Positions 6,464-14,810 of a stretch of 26,199 nucleotides of DNA are shown one piece after another. This stretch comes from a virus. The notes below the pieces were generated by a model. The model searched no databases. It was given only the letters and a program-made list of their open reading frames with translations, and was not told the origin of the DNA. The stretch spans positions 1 through 26,199 of IMG/VR virus record IMGVR_UViG_3300042691_005306; one strand, written 5' to 3'. A program made the position numbers and the translations under genes. Each line of letters begins with the position of its first letter. The first letter of the stretch is position 1.

Positions 6464-9400
6464 CGAATGATGGCCTCCATAGCCGATTGGATTGCACTGG
6501 GAAGTTTCTGGCGCCCCTTGTTGGTCGCCCGGGTGATCTGGCCCTTCAGTCGTTCTGCCTGCTGTTCAAGATACTGCCCTTGCAACCGTGCGCGAATGCG
6601 GTCATCGGAAATCCGCCCCACGTCTATCCGCTCGTCCGGTGTCAACGTCTGGTTGTAGGCGTTGAGGATCGCCCGCCCACGGATCGGGTTGATCTGCCCA
6701 AGCTGCCGGTACGTCGGGTCCATCAGAATGACCCGCGCCAAGGCGTTGCGGATCGCCGTCCCGGTCTGCATCTCCCGGGCGGCGTACTCCTGTCCCGTCT
6801 CGTCCCCGGCCCGCTGGATACGCCCGACCACTGCGCCGGTGCGCTCCAGTTCCTTGCGGACAAAGTCCTGCTGGGTCAGATCGTCCCGGACCTGCGACGG
6901 GACAAACATGGACCCCAGCACGCCGAACGGACGCTCTGCCGGTCGTCCCAGCGGATCGACCTTGGCCGGGAGTGAGCGGGAGGCGAAGGGAACCACGTTG
7001 AGCACTTGGTTCTGGATTGACTCGCCAACACGCGGGGAGCGAGTTTCCCGGGCCAATGGGTCTACTCCGCCAGCGATCCCGCGCAGAAGCCCCGAAAACG
7101 GCAACGCGCCAGCAGCCGACCGTCCAATGACCTTGAGCGCTGCATCGCCACTTTCCGGTGTTCCGGCGCGCTGCAGCGCTTCGGTCAGGTCTTTGACGTT
7201 GGCGACCATGGGCAGTTCCGCCACGGACTTGAGTGGGGCCGTAAGTGCCCCAAAAACTTGCTGCCCGGGCGTAACGTCCAAATCCTGATCCATGTTGTAC
7301 ATCTGTGCGCCGATCTGCATCAAGTTCCCAAGCGGGGAATACTTGTTGATCTGCACCCACGGAGAGCGGTCGTTGACCTTAATTGCGCCTTCCAGCTTTC
7401 CCTGCTCTTCCCACGCATCACGCTCGCGCTGGTTTGGCGGGAAGAAGCCCGTCATGCGCCCTTGGCTGGCCAGCGTGTACCCCAGTGCGATAGCTCCAGA
7501 CCCGACGCTGATACGCCCCAGCGCATTGACAAACTCGCGCTGCTCTGAGGCATCCCGCTTCAGCAGGATGTTTGAGGCGCGCTTCAACTGCGAGGCCACC
7601 CCTAACGGGCTGTACTCGTAAATCCGCTTGGCGATGTTGGCTGGGGTCCTGCGGAACGGGATCAACACGTCGCCAACTGGACCTAGCATCTTGGCCAAGT
7701 CTTCGACGCCTTTGGAGATAGCGCTGGACTCTTGGAACGTCGCGATCTCCGCATCAGCCACCGCGCGCATCCCCATCTCGTCCGTCGGGCGGAGGAGCAG
7801 TTCATCGACACGCTGCGTAAAAGCATCGCCAGACAAATTTTCCGCCTGCGCTATTACCCGCGCCTGCTCGTCCAGCGAACGGGCAATCGCCACGTTCTTG
7901 AACATGGCGTCCGTCGCGTTTAGGCCCCGCCCAATCGTTTTAGTGTACCAGTCAAGGAACGGGGTCTCAAACTTCACCTCACGTGGGAGATCGGCGTTAA
8001 TGTTGGTTGGCCGCTTCCCGCGCATAATTTTCAGAAAATCATCGGTCCCTTTCTTGGCCCCGACAAAACTCACCCGCGCCATATTGCGTGGGTCAAGCGC
8101 CCCCACTGACTTAGTGTGGGTTTTTGTCCATGCCGACAAGATGCGATCAAAGAACATCGCCGGATATTCTTTGGCCGTTTCCAGCCCAGCCATCGTGATG
8201 TTGCCCAAGACGTTCGACGCAAACGTCCTCGGTGCGCTCAGGAGACCCGACTTATAGAGCGCATTGAACTTCTCGCGCCCCGTCGCTTTGGTCAGATCGT
8301 TGGCGATTTGTCCCAGCGCGTCCAAGTCTTTCATGTTGGCCGCGTCTACGATGAGCTTCCGCTCGGCGTCAGACAGTGGGCGCTGCGCCAACTTCTGCGC
8401 CCGGGCCAGCCATGCCACCGGATCGGCGGTGCGAAGCGCCGTAATCTTGAGCGCCGCCAAGTCCCGGCCCGTGCCGGTGCGTTGTGTGGTAAACGTGTCG
8501 AGCAGGGCGTTCCGCTCTTGCTCAAGTTGGCTCAGGCGGAAATTGACCTTCGCGGCCTCGTCTTCCGTGAGCGAACGAGGGTCGAGTTTAAGGAGCGCAT
8601 CTTCTTCGGCCAGCACATCGTTGACCGCCGTACGGACGCGCAGAAGATCGAACCGATCCAGCCGTTCGCCTTTTGCTGACCGCTCGACTAGCTCCGTCGG
8701 GTTTAAGCCAAGATCGCTTGCCACCTTCTGGCGCACCTCATCGAACGACTCGCTATTGATGAGGTCGCCTACTTTTTTACCCGGGAACAATCCCTGCGCC
8801 TTGTCCGATGCGGTGACCCGCAGCGGTGTTTCAACCTCTGACACGAACTTGCTCGTCGCCGCCTTCATGCGATCTTGGACGATTGGATCGTCGCTAAACG
8901 TCTTGAAGTTGAAGTACCCGTCAATCTCAGACGGCTGCGTCAACGGCTGCTGACGGCGCGTAGCCGCTGGCATAGTAGTCGGCTGCAGCGACTGCTCGGG
9001 GATGCGCGGGACACCCAACGGCATCTCCAGCTGCTCGCCTGCTTCCTCAGCGGCAGCCGTGGCCGTCGCAGGACGTGTCGGGGCAGCAGACGGCGTAGGA
9101 GCCGCTGCCGTAGGCCGGTTCCGGTATTTGGTCAGCGCCTTCGATGCGCCCTGCATCGCGATGTCTGGCACTGCCGACATCACCGTCGAGACTAGCGCAC
9201 GACCGCCTGCCGTCTGCGAAGCGCTTTCCAGTGCCCGCTGCATCCGCGTTGCCCCAAGCTTCCCGGCGATCTGTGACGCGAAGGCCGCTTCCGACTCTTC
9301 AGGGCGCGCGCCGATGGCTTCCGCACCTCCCAATACCGCCGACCCAAGAGGACCGCCAGCGGCCATGTATTTGCCGATTTCTAACGGGACGCGCCCGACC

Positions 9401-9714
9401 ATCTCGCTGGCTTCAAACGCAGGGCTAAGACGCTTGTCGGATGGACGGAAAACTTCTCGTCCACCCTCCTCGACCTGCGTAAAGAAGCGCGACACGGGGT
9501 TGTCGCGCCCCAGTGTCGGGACGCGACTGAGCTTCCCCAGCGTCGAAGCGACCGCTGTGTTGATCGTTGCCGGGACGCCGAGGGCGACCGCGCCGAGTTT
9601 TTCGAGTTCGGACGGCTCTTCGGAGGTTTCCGCTTGACGAAACGGATTGCCACTGGCTTTCCGAAACGGGTTCCCGCCGCTTGCCGGTTGTTGGGTGCGG
9701 AACGGGTTTGGCAT
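6460..9714 (-). CDS. Large internal virion (ejection-type) protein, 1084 aa
   Basis: This is probably an internal head protein released with the DNA at infection. The N-terminus carries three NPFR motifs (3-6, 15-18, 23-26). An Ala/Pro/Thr-rich linker spans about 200-226, followed by a largely helical body. Residues 485-530 (SGLLSAPRTFASNVLGN...) and 675-810 (IPFRRTPANIAKRI, SPLGVASQLKRASN, WVQINKYSPLGNLMQIG) look like the large polyvalent protein (LPD38-type) regions of phage ejection proteins. A hydrophobic stretch lies at 733-749. No lysozyme or transglycosylase motif was seen. The ATG at 9714 directly follows the upstream TAA and has GGAG nine bases ahead. It is the last virion gene before the lysis cassette, as the big core protein often is in T7-like phages. 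Confidence 0.7.
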   Translation of the reverse strand: MPNPFRTQQPASGGNPFRKASGNPFRQAETSEEPSELEKLGAVALGVPATINTAVASTLGKLSRVPTLGRDNPVSRFFTQVEEGGREVFRPSDKRLSPAFEASEMVGRVPLEIGKYMAAGGPLGSAVLGGAEAIGARPEESEAAFASQIAGKLGATRMQRALESASQTAGGRALVSTVMSAVPDIAMQGASKALTKYRNRPTAAAPTPSAAPTRPATATAAAEEAGEQLEMPLGVPRIPEQSLQPTTMPAATRRQQPLTQPSEIDGYFNFKTFSDDPIVQDRMKAATSKFVSEVETPLRVTASDKAQGLFPGKKVGDLINSESFDEVRQKVASDLGLNPTELVERSAKGERLDRFDLLRVRTAVNDVLAEEDALLKLDPRSLTEDEAAKVNFRLSQLEQERNALLDTFTTQRTGTGRDLAALKITALRTADPVAWLARAQKLAQRPLSDAERKLIVDAANMKDLDALGQIANDLTKATGREKFNALYKSGLLSAPRTFASNVLGNITMAGLETAKEYPAMFFDRILSAWTKTHTKSVGALDPRNMARVSFVGAKKGTDDFLKIMRGKRPTNINADLPREVKFETPFLDWYTKTIGRGLNATDAMFKNVAIARSLDEQARVIAQAENLSGDAFTQRVDELLLRPTDEMGMRAVADAEIATFQESSAISKGVEDLAKMLGPVGDVLIPFRRTPANIAKRIYEYSPLGVASQLKRASNILLKRDASEQREFVNALGRISVGSGAIALGYTLASQGRMTGFFPPNQRERDAWEEQGKLEGAIKVNDRSPWVQINKYSPLGNLMQIGAQMYNMDQDLDVTPGQQVFGALTAPLKSVAELPMVANVKDLTEALQRAGTPESGDAALKVIGRSAAGALPFSGLLRGIAGGVDPLARETRSPRVGESIQNQVLNVVPFASRSLPAKVDPLGRPAERPFGVLGSMFVPSQVRDDLTQQDFVRKELERTGAVVGRIQRAGDETGQEYAAREMQTGTAIRNALARVILMDPTYRQLGQINPIRGRAILNAYNQTLTPDERIDVGRISDDRIRARLQGQYLEQQAERLKGQITRATNKGRQKLPSAIQSAMEAIIR

Positions 9715-10698
9715 TTACGGGATCTCCTGCCGCACCCGCGCCGTGATTGCATCGTCGTCCATCGTGGGGTTTTCTGATTTAATCTTATCCCACAAAGCCG
9801 CCTGCATGGCAATCTTATCCTGCGGAGACACTGGAGCGGAAAATGCTCCAAGCATCCCGCCCATCCCGCCAGCCGCCTGCTCCGTCGCCTTCTTGGTCTG
9901 CGCGCGAGTGTAGTCCATCTCGGCGCGACCCTTCGATGCGCGATACGTCGCAAGGATCAATTCGCGCGCCGGAGCCTTGGCGTTTCCTTGGCGCAGCTTG
10001 TCAAACGTCTGCATCGCCTCGTACGCCTCCGGCGTCTTCGTCCCGCGCAAGCTGTTAAACCACGCCTCCGCTTCCGACTTTTCCTTGCGCTCGTCCGCCA
10101 TCTGGCCAGCAGTAAGGCGCGGCGCTTCTGGGTAGATCCGGTTGTAGGCGTCAGGGTTCGTCGCCAGCAACTCTGCCGCCGCACGAGAATTCCGCCCACC
10201 CTTGCGCGCGTTCTCTACGAGATCCGTAACGCGTCCGCGCTCGGCCTTGTCTTTTTCTGCCGCGCGCAGCACCGCTGCCATCGTGGTGCGCTCCCGCGCC
10301 TCATCTTCCGTTTCCGGGAGAACGAGCTTCTGTCCGCCCATCGTGATCGACCGCTGAGGCGCAGCGTACCCGCGACTCAGTGCGTCGATGCCACTCTTTG
10401 TGGCGGGAGTTGCCGGAGCGACCCCCGAAGCGGTCGGCATCGCGGAGAACGCAAGGTCGCTAATCGCTTTCCGCGCCTCCGCCTGCGGAGCGGCGATTTG
10501 CTCGCCGGTCTTCCACCCCTGCGCCTGAAGTCCCGCCAGCTGCATGGCGAGCGATTGCGCGTCGAGCTTTTCCTGCCGCTCAAACGCTTTCCGCTCTTTT
10601 TCCTTTTGCGCTGCCAACAGCTCCCGCTGCTGCAATCCTTCGGCCACGCCCGTGACGGCCCCAAGGGCGGCTCGCAGGGCGTTGAATCCTCGTGCCAT
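9715..10698 (-). CDS. Coiled-coil internal virion protein candidate, 327 aa
   Basis: This is a charged helical protein without a recognised enzyme motif. Residues about 20-60 form a coiled coil (LQQRELLAAQKEKERKAFER and on). The middle is Ala/Pro-rich around a short variable segment. The C-terminal third is helical, ending with TMDDDAITARVRQEIP. The ATG at 10698 has AGGAG eight bases upstream. It lies between the glycosyltransferase and the 1084-aa internal protein. Size, composition and place suggest a small core or ejection protein, but this rests on context only. Confidence 0.6.
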   Translation of the reverse strand: MARGFNALRAALGAVTGVAEGLQQRELLAAQKEKERKAFERQEKLDAQSLAMQLAGLQAQGWKTGEQIAAPQAEARKAISDLAFSAMPTASGVAPATPATKSGIDALSRGYAAPQRSITMGGQKLVLPETEDEARERTTMAAVLRAAEKDKAERGRVTDLVENARKGGRNSRAAAELLATNPDAYNRIYPEAPRLTAGQMADERKEKSEAEAWFNSLRGTKTPEAYEAMQTFDKLRQGNAKAPARELILATYRASKGRAEMDYTRAQTKKATEQAAGGMGGMLGAFSAPVSPQDKIAMQAALWDKIKSENPTMDDDAITARVRQEIP

Positions 10699-10710
10699 CG
10701 TGTCGTCTCC

Positions 10711-11664
10711 TTACTGAACCGGAAGGTATTGCACACCATAGGCCCGAGGTGCCACGGTGCGGGTGAGATAATTCACGCCAGAAAACTCGGCAAAGTCCTG
10801 CAACGTCCGCTGGTTGCCCAGCCCAAAGATGCCTAACGACTCGCCCGTGTAGAGCGCCTTCTGGCGTTCGACAGACAAGGCTTCATACTGCCACCAGCGG
10901 GTCTTGCGCTGGGTATCATGTTCGGCGTTCCACTGCGTCGGACGGATGCTCTGCTCAACGTTGTTGTACAGATGGTAGAACGGGGGCTGCACTGGATGCC
11001 ACAAGTCATACCCGTGCGTGTAGAGCCTGACCGACCACGCTTGTTCTTCCCCGTAGAAGTAAAGCAGCGGATCGTGCGGCACATCCATAACGACCCGTCC
11101 CGGCGCAATCACTAGCCCAGCGGCGAGATAATGCCCGCGTACCGGCTGATCTACGCCACAGTATTCGCCATGATACCAGAGCGTCCACTTCCCGTCCTCA
11201 AACACGGAATCCTTGTTGACGGCATTTGCGACCACCCCGCCCCCGCCCGTAAAATCTAGGTCTACGCCAGTGTTGGTTCTGGTATACGGAGCAGGGTAGG
11301 ACGAATAGATGCACCGATCCGTTGGGGCGTTTGCCATCAGCGTCTCTACCCAGTTATCCCACCCCGGTGTGGCATAGGTGTGCGCGTCAAGCTGGAGATA
11401 GATATCCTCGCCCCGATACGCCTGTGCCCCGAGCGCCCGAGCGAAGCAGACGCCACGCGCTTGCCGGTAGTCGAGCGCCAGATAGGTAATCGCATGAGCG
11501 AACGGGGCCAGCGTCGTGTGCAGCTCCTTGCCGATCTCACACTGATCGACAATGGAGACATGCACACGCTCTGGCTTTGCCGCATGGGTGAAGAGCGTCC
11601 CAATCGTGAAGGGTAGCTCTCCATCCATGTAGGAGGGGATATTGACGAAGATCGTCGCGGCCAT
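10711..11664 (-). CDS. GT60/PF11397-type glycosyltransferase (GlcNAc family)
   Basis: This is a complete 317-aa GT-A-fold glycosyltransferase of the family named for the Dictyostelium Skp1-hydroxyproline GlcNAc-transferase. Visible family motifs run in order: IFVNIPSYMDGELPFT (5-20), VSIVDQ (36-41), ARGVCFARALGAQAYRGED (69-87) and YLQLDAHTYATPGWD (89-103). D93-A-H is the metal and sugar-nucleotide site, DSH in many relatives. Then come SSYPAPY (121-127), LAAGLVIAPG (180-189), VPHDPLLYFYGEE (195-207), YTHGYDLWHP (215-224), YHLY (230-233) and LGIFGLGNQRTLQDFAEFSGV (277-297). There is no signal peptide or membrane segment, so it acts in the cytoplasm. The donor is probably a UDP-sugar, but identity is not readable. 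No clear ribosome site precedes the ATG, so coupling to the upstream repeat protein is likely. A virion protein is the plausible substrate. Confidence 0.88.
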   Translation of the reverse strand: MAATIFVNIPSYMDGELPFTIGTLFTHAAKPERVHVSIVDQCEIGKELHTTLAPFAHAITYLALDYRQARGVCFARALGAQAYRGEDIYLQLDAHTYATPGWDNWVETLMANAPTDRCIYSSYPAPYTRTNTGVDLDFTGGGGVVANAVNKDSVFEDGKWTLWYHGEYCGVDQPVRGHYLAAGLVIAPGRVVMDVPHDPLLYFYGEEQAWSVRLYTHGYDLWHPVQPPFYHLYNNVEQSIRPTQWNAEHDTQRKTRWWQYEALSVERQKALYTGESLGIFGLGNQRTLQDFAEFSGVNYLTRTVAPRAYGVQYLPVQ

Positions 11665-11670
11665 CGGGGA

Positions 11671-13986
11671 TTAATCAACCAGTGGGGTAACCTTCCAGCC
11701 CGTCCCATCATAGAACACGCCGTACCCGCCAATCTTATACCGCACCCCAGTCTTTGGCGTATCAAACACGCTTTCCATAGGCGTGCCCATCGCACTGGCC
11801 TTGGTAAGATACCCGTTGGCGTCAAGCTGTGGTGCCCAGTTGCTCCACGGGGACACGGTGCTTGTCGTCGGTGGCGTGGTCGTCGTCTGCCCCGTGATCG
11901 GCGGCGTCGTCGTAACCGGCGGCTGCGAGGTGTTGGTTGGCGGCTTTGTAGTGTATGGTGGCTGCGTCGTGCTGAAGTTCTTGAACGCATTCGCCAGATC
12001 GCTGTTCTGGAGGATCTGCGCCAGCTGCAACATCATCTGGTTCCGCGCCACCTGACCCTGCACCGTCTCTGCCGTCGTGCGCTTGCCCGTCTCTGGATCA
12101 TAGACATAGCCAGACACTTCAGACATCCCAAGAATCTTCTTGAGCTGATTCTCCAGATCGAACTGACGGCCCTGCTCCTTTAGCTGCTTATCAAGACGCT
12201 CCATCTGCGCCTTGTTGTCCAGCGCCGCCATGTCCTGCTGCGCCTTCAACCGCGCTTCATCTAGCGTGATTTGCTGGCCAGACCGCAAGAACTCATTGGC
12301 GATCTGCGTGGTGCGCGTCTGGATTTCCGCTTCCCGATACGCCTTTTCGTTGTCGATCTCCTGACCGCGCAAGCCAAATTCCTGCTTAATCTGATCGGCC
12401 TTCAGATTCAGCTCGTCACGGTTCAGCCCAAGCTGCTGTGCGCGGTAATCCTTGTCCGCGTTGAGCTTATCACGCTCCAGCGTATTCAGCGCAAGGTTCT
12501 GAGCTTCCGTCAGGTCCAAACGCCGCCCTTCAAGCTTGGCCTGATTCTCGACTTCCTTGGTCTTGAGCGCCAGCTCCTGAATCGTAAACCCGTTTTGCTG
12601 CATCCGTGCGGCTTTCTGCTCATCCAGCGAAAGGCCGAACTGCTCACCCTGCTGCTTGATCTTCTGCTTTTCCAACTCGTTCTGTGCAAGGTTCTGCGCT
12701 TCCTGCAAATCCAGCGAGCGGTTTTGCTGCTGCACCTGCATGGTCTTCAGCGCCAGATCCTTGGACGAAATGTCGTACTGCTGCAAACGGCCAGCCTTCT
12801 GCTCATCCAACGTCAGGCCAAACTCCGTTGCCTGCTGACGAAGCTTATCCGCTTCCAGCTTGTTTTGCGCAATGTACTGCGCTTCGGTGATCGACATCTG
12901 CCGGCCTTGCAGCTCCGCTTCCTGCTTAAGCTGCTGCGCCTTGAGGCCAAGGTCTTGCACCGACAATCCATACTGCTGAAGCCGTGACGCCTTCTGTTCG
13001 TCCAGCGTCAATCCAAACTGACGCGCCTGCTCGTTGATCTTCTGTTGTTCAAGCGACAGCCCGCCAAGACCCAGCTTTTCCTTAAGTGCCTGCTCAATGT
13101 CGAACTGCTTGGCCGCCTGCGTCTGCTGACCCTTGTATTGACCAGTCAGGCCAGCAATCGCCAGTTCACGCGCTGCGGCCTGCTCTTCAGCGGCCAGCGT
13201 CTTGCCTCCACCGTAAGTGCCAGTCAACGCCGCTTCTTGCAACTTCCGCTGGTTCTCTGCTTCTTGCGCTGCAAGCGTAGCCTGCCCGCCGAACATGCCA
13301 GTCAGCTCGCCCATCTTCAACTCATTGAGCTGTTCTTGCGACATGTACTTCGAGGCTTCCTGCAATGCAGACAACCGATCTGCCGCCTGCGTCGTGGCAA
13401 ACTCCCGCAACAAGTTGGCATCCAGCGTGGACAACGCACGGGCCTGCTGCCCCGCCAGATCGCCCATGCGACCACCGCCAATAGACGAAGCCGACAAGCC
13501 GCGACGGGCCAGCTCTTCGTTCAGCGCCTGCTGCTGCCCCTGATACTCCGCTTGTAGATTGGCGGCCTGTGCGCCACGGACCTGCTGGAATTCTTCGGTG
13601 CCGTAGCGCGACGGCGCAGCCATGAACCCTTGCAGGTTGCGCTGCAACTGCGCCTTAAACTGATCGGCAACATTAGACGATGGTGGTTCTTCTGACTGCC
13701 GATAGTACTGCACCTGCCCATCCATTGCCTGAATGCCAGCCGCACCGCTCTGTCCTTGCGGAAGGGCGGCTCGCTCTTGCTGGGGAGGACGCGCAGGACG
13801 CGGGTATCCCTGCTGCTGCATTTGGGAAAAGGTCTGATACCCGCCCCCGTACTGCTGGCGGCGCGTTTGGCGCTGCTGCGCCTGCGGGTTATACGTCTGC
13901 TGCTGGCCACCACCCGTCGTATTGGTAGTGCCCAACTGTTCGTTGTAGCCGGGAAGGCTGCCGAATGCGGTATTGTAGGTGGCCAT
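11671..13986 (-). CDS. Coiled-coil repeat virion protein with Pro/Thr-rich linker, 771 aa
   Basis: This is a long, highly helical Gln/Glu/Ala-rich protein, likely an internal core, ejection or structural rod protein. The N-terminus (1-100) is Gln/Gly/Pro-rich and low in complexity. Three tandem 26-residue repeats beginning LTG follow at 228-304. Next are three to four repeats of about 65 residues at 324-518, keyed by FGLTLDEQKA, LQQYG and TEAQNLAQNKLE. These are coiled-coil repeats of uniform length. A Pro/Thr-rich, mucin-like linker (672-711) leads to a small 60-residue C-terminal domain ending GGYGVFYDGTGWKVTPLVD. The ATG at 13986 has only a weak GAGAA site. The glycosyltransferase gene starts six bases after its stop. 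A tape-measure role is unlikely because the tail genes are of podovirus type. Confidence 0.72.
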   Translation of the reverse strand: MATYNTAFGSLPGYNEQLGTTNTTGGGQQQTYNPQAQQRQTRRQQYGGGYQTFSQMQQQGYPRPARPPQQERAALPQGQSGAAGIQAMDGQVQYYRQSEEPPSSNVADQFKAQLQRNLQGFMAAPSRYGTEEFQQVRGAQAANLQAEYQGQQQALNEELARRGLSASSIGGGRMGDLAGQQARALSTLDANLLREFATTQAADRLSALQEASKYMSQEQLNELKMGELTGMFGGQATLAAQEAENQRKLQEAALTGTYGGGKTLAAEEQAAARELAIAGLTGQYKGQQTQAAKQFDIEQALKEKLGLGGLSLEQQKINEQARQFGLTLDEQKASRLQQYGLSVQDLGLKAQQLKQEAELQGRQMSITEAQYIAQNKLEADKLRQQATEFGLTLDEQKAGRLQQYDISSKDLALKTMQVQQQNRSLDLQEAQNLAQNELEKQKIKQQGEQFGLSLDEQKAARMQQNGFTIQELALKTKEVENQAKLEGRRLDLTEAQNLALNTLERDKLNADKDYRAQQLGLNRDELNLKADQIKQEFGLRGQEIDNEKAYREAEIQTRTTQIANEFLRSGQQITLDEARLKAQQDMAALDNKAQMERLDKQLKEQGRQFDLENQLKKILGMSEVSGYVYDPETGKRTTAETVQGQVARNQMMLQLAQILQNSDLANAFKNFSTTQPPYTTKPPTNTSQPPVTTTPPITGQTTTTPPTTSTVSPWSNWAPQLDANGYLTKASAMGTPMESVFDTPKTGVRYKIGGYGVFYDGTGWKVTPLVD
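11854..11973 (-). repeat. Pro/Thr-rich (mucin-like) coding segment
   Basis: Forty codons (residues 672-711 of the 771-aa protein) encode almost only Thr, Pro, Ser and Gln, with recurring TTxPP units such as TTQPP, TTKPP and TTTPP. It links the coiled-coil body to a compact C-terminal domain. Such segments are extended and are classic O-glycosylation sites. Confidence 0.85.
12433..13017 (-). repeat. Tandem ~65-residue coiled-coil repeats
   Basis: Units at residues 324-388 (65 aa), 389-449 (61 aa) and 450-518 (69 aa) share FGL(T/S)LDEQKA at the start and a (T/Q)EAQ-(Y/N)-(I/L)A core. A fourth, decayed unit starts LGLNRDELNLKA at 519. The length changes are of four residues, which shifts the heptad phase. 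Confidence 0.85.
13075..13305 (-). repeat. Three tandem 26-residue LTG repeats
   Basis: Units at residues 228-253, 254-279 and 280-304 begin LTGMFGGQATLAA, LTGTYGGGKTLAA and LTGQYKGQQTQAA. Each continues with a Gln/Ala-rich helix. The pattern LTG-x-(Y/F)-x-G-x-x-T-x-A-A is regular and distinct from the 65-residue repeats that follow. Confidence 0.85.
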
Positions 13987-13995
13987 AAGTTCTCG

Positions 13996-14808
13996 TTACC
14001 GTCCGCCGAAGTACTGGGGGAACTGCTGCTGGGCATACGGCATCAGCAATTCTGCGATGCGCCGACGCCGCTCTTCTTCGTCCTTGCGCTGCCGTTCCAT
14101 CTCTGTCCGCTCCATATCCAGCCGCTGACGGGCCGTCTCGGCGTTCATCATGGCGGCTTCTTCGCTGGGGTCACCCATGACGTACTTGCCAGCCATCGCA
14201 ATCAGATCCTTGTTGTCCTTGAAGAACTGATTGGCTTTGCCAGCCGCTTTGCCAGCGCCGGTAAGCAGACCACGAACGCCACCGCCTTCGCCGGGGAGGT
14301 TTGGCACGGAGGCCATGTCCATCCCCGTCTTCATTGGCAATGAGGATGTGCCACCCATGCTGAACGCGCGATCTGGGCTAATCGTCACGTCAGCCATTGA
14401 CGGGCCACCAACAGACGGCATCGACCCACGCGCTGCGCTCGACGTGAGTTGCGTCCCCATCTTCGGTGCAGCGATAGACGGCTCGGCTCCCGGCGTCAGT
14501 CCCGGCTGGATGTTGACGGGGCTAATCGGCTTGGCCCCAGCTGTCAGCAGGTTCTTAATCCCACCAGCGGCCATCTGGGTACCCTTGCCAATTCCGTAGC
14601 CGCTTATCCCGCCTTTGATTGCGCCACCAACATCAAGGCCAATCCCAGACTGCCCCGGACGATCTAGCCCTTCCATCGCCGCCCCAGCAGCAGCAGCCAG
14701 CGGAACGCCAATGCCGGGAATGAACGAGAGCGCAGCGGGAGCGACCTTCTTAATCACACCCTTGTTGCGATCCCAGATTCCTGCCAACCCGCCACGCTTC
14801 TTCGCCAT
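13996..14808 (-). CDS. Internal virion protein candidate with membrane-active N-terminus, 270 aa
   Basis: The N-terminus is basic and then hydrophobic and Gly/Ala/Pro-rich (GVIKKVAPAALSFIPGIGVP, residues 17-36, then AAAAGAA). This resembles membrane-interacting peptides in podovirus ejection proteins. The middle (70-190) is Gly/Ser/Pro/Met-rich and flexible. The C-terminus (about 222-256) is a highly charged single helix or coiled coil (ERTEMERQRKDEEERRRR) ending YAQQQFPQYFGGR. The ATG at 14808 has AAGGAG upstream. It sits next to the 771-aa coiled-coil protein, with which it could assemble. No enzyme motif was found. Function is inferred from composition and neighbours. Confidence 0.62.
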   Translation of the reverse strand: MAKKRGGLAGIWDRNKGVIKKVAPAALSFIPGIGVPLAAAAGAAMEGLDRPGQSGIGLDVGGAIKGGISGYGIGKGTQMAAGGIKNLLTAGAKPISPVNIQPGLTPGAEPSIAAPKMGTQLTSSAARGSMPSVGGPSMADVTISPDRAFSMGGTSSLPMKTGMDMASVPNLPGEGGGVRGLLTGAGKAAGKANQFFKDNKDLIAMAGKYVMGDPSEEAAMMNAETARQRLDMERTEMERQRKDEEERRRRIAELLMPYAQQQFPQYFGGR

Positions 14809-14810
14809 CG

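Noticed and set aside
11854-11973. CRISPR-like or tandem DNA repeat in the Pro/Thr linker
   Set aside because: The repetition is at the level of codons for Thr and Pro, in frame in a coding gene, with no regular spacer structure.
11671-13986. Tape-measure protein identity for the 771-aa coiled-coil protein
   Set aside because: Adaptor, nozzle and fibre genes fit a short tail, and no tube, chaperone or baseplate genes are present. An internal or ejection role fits better.
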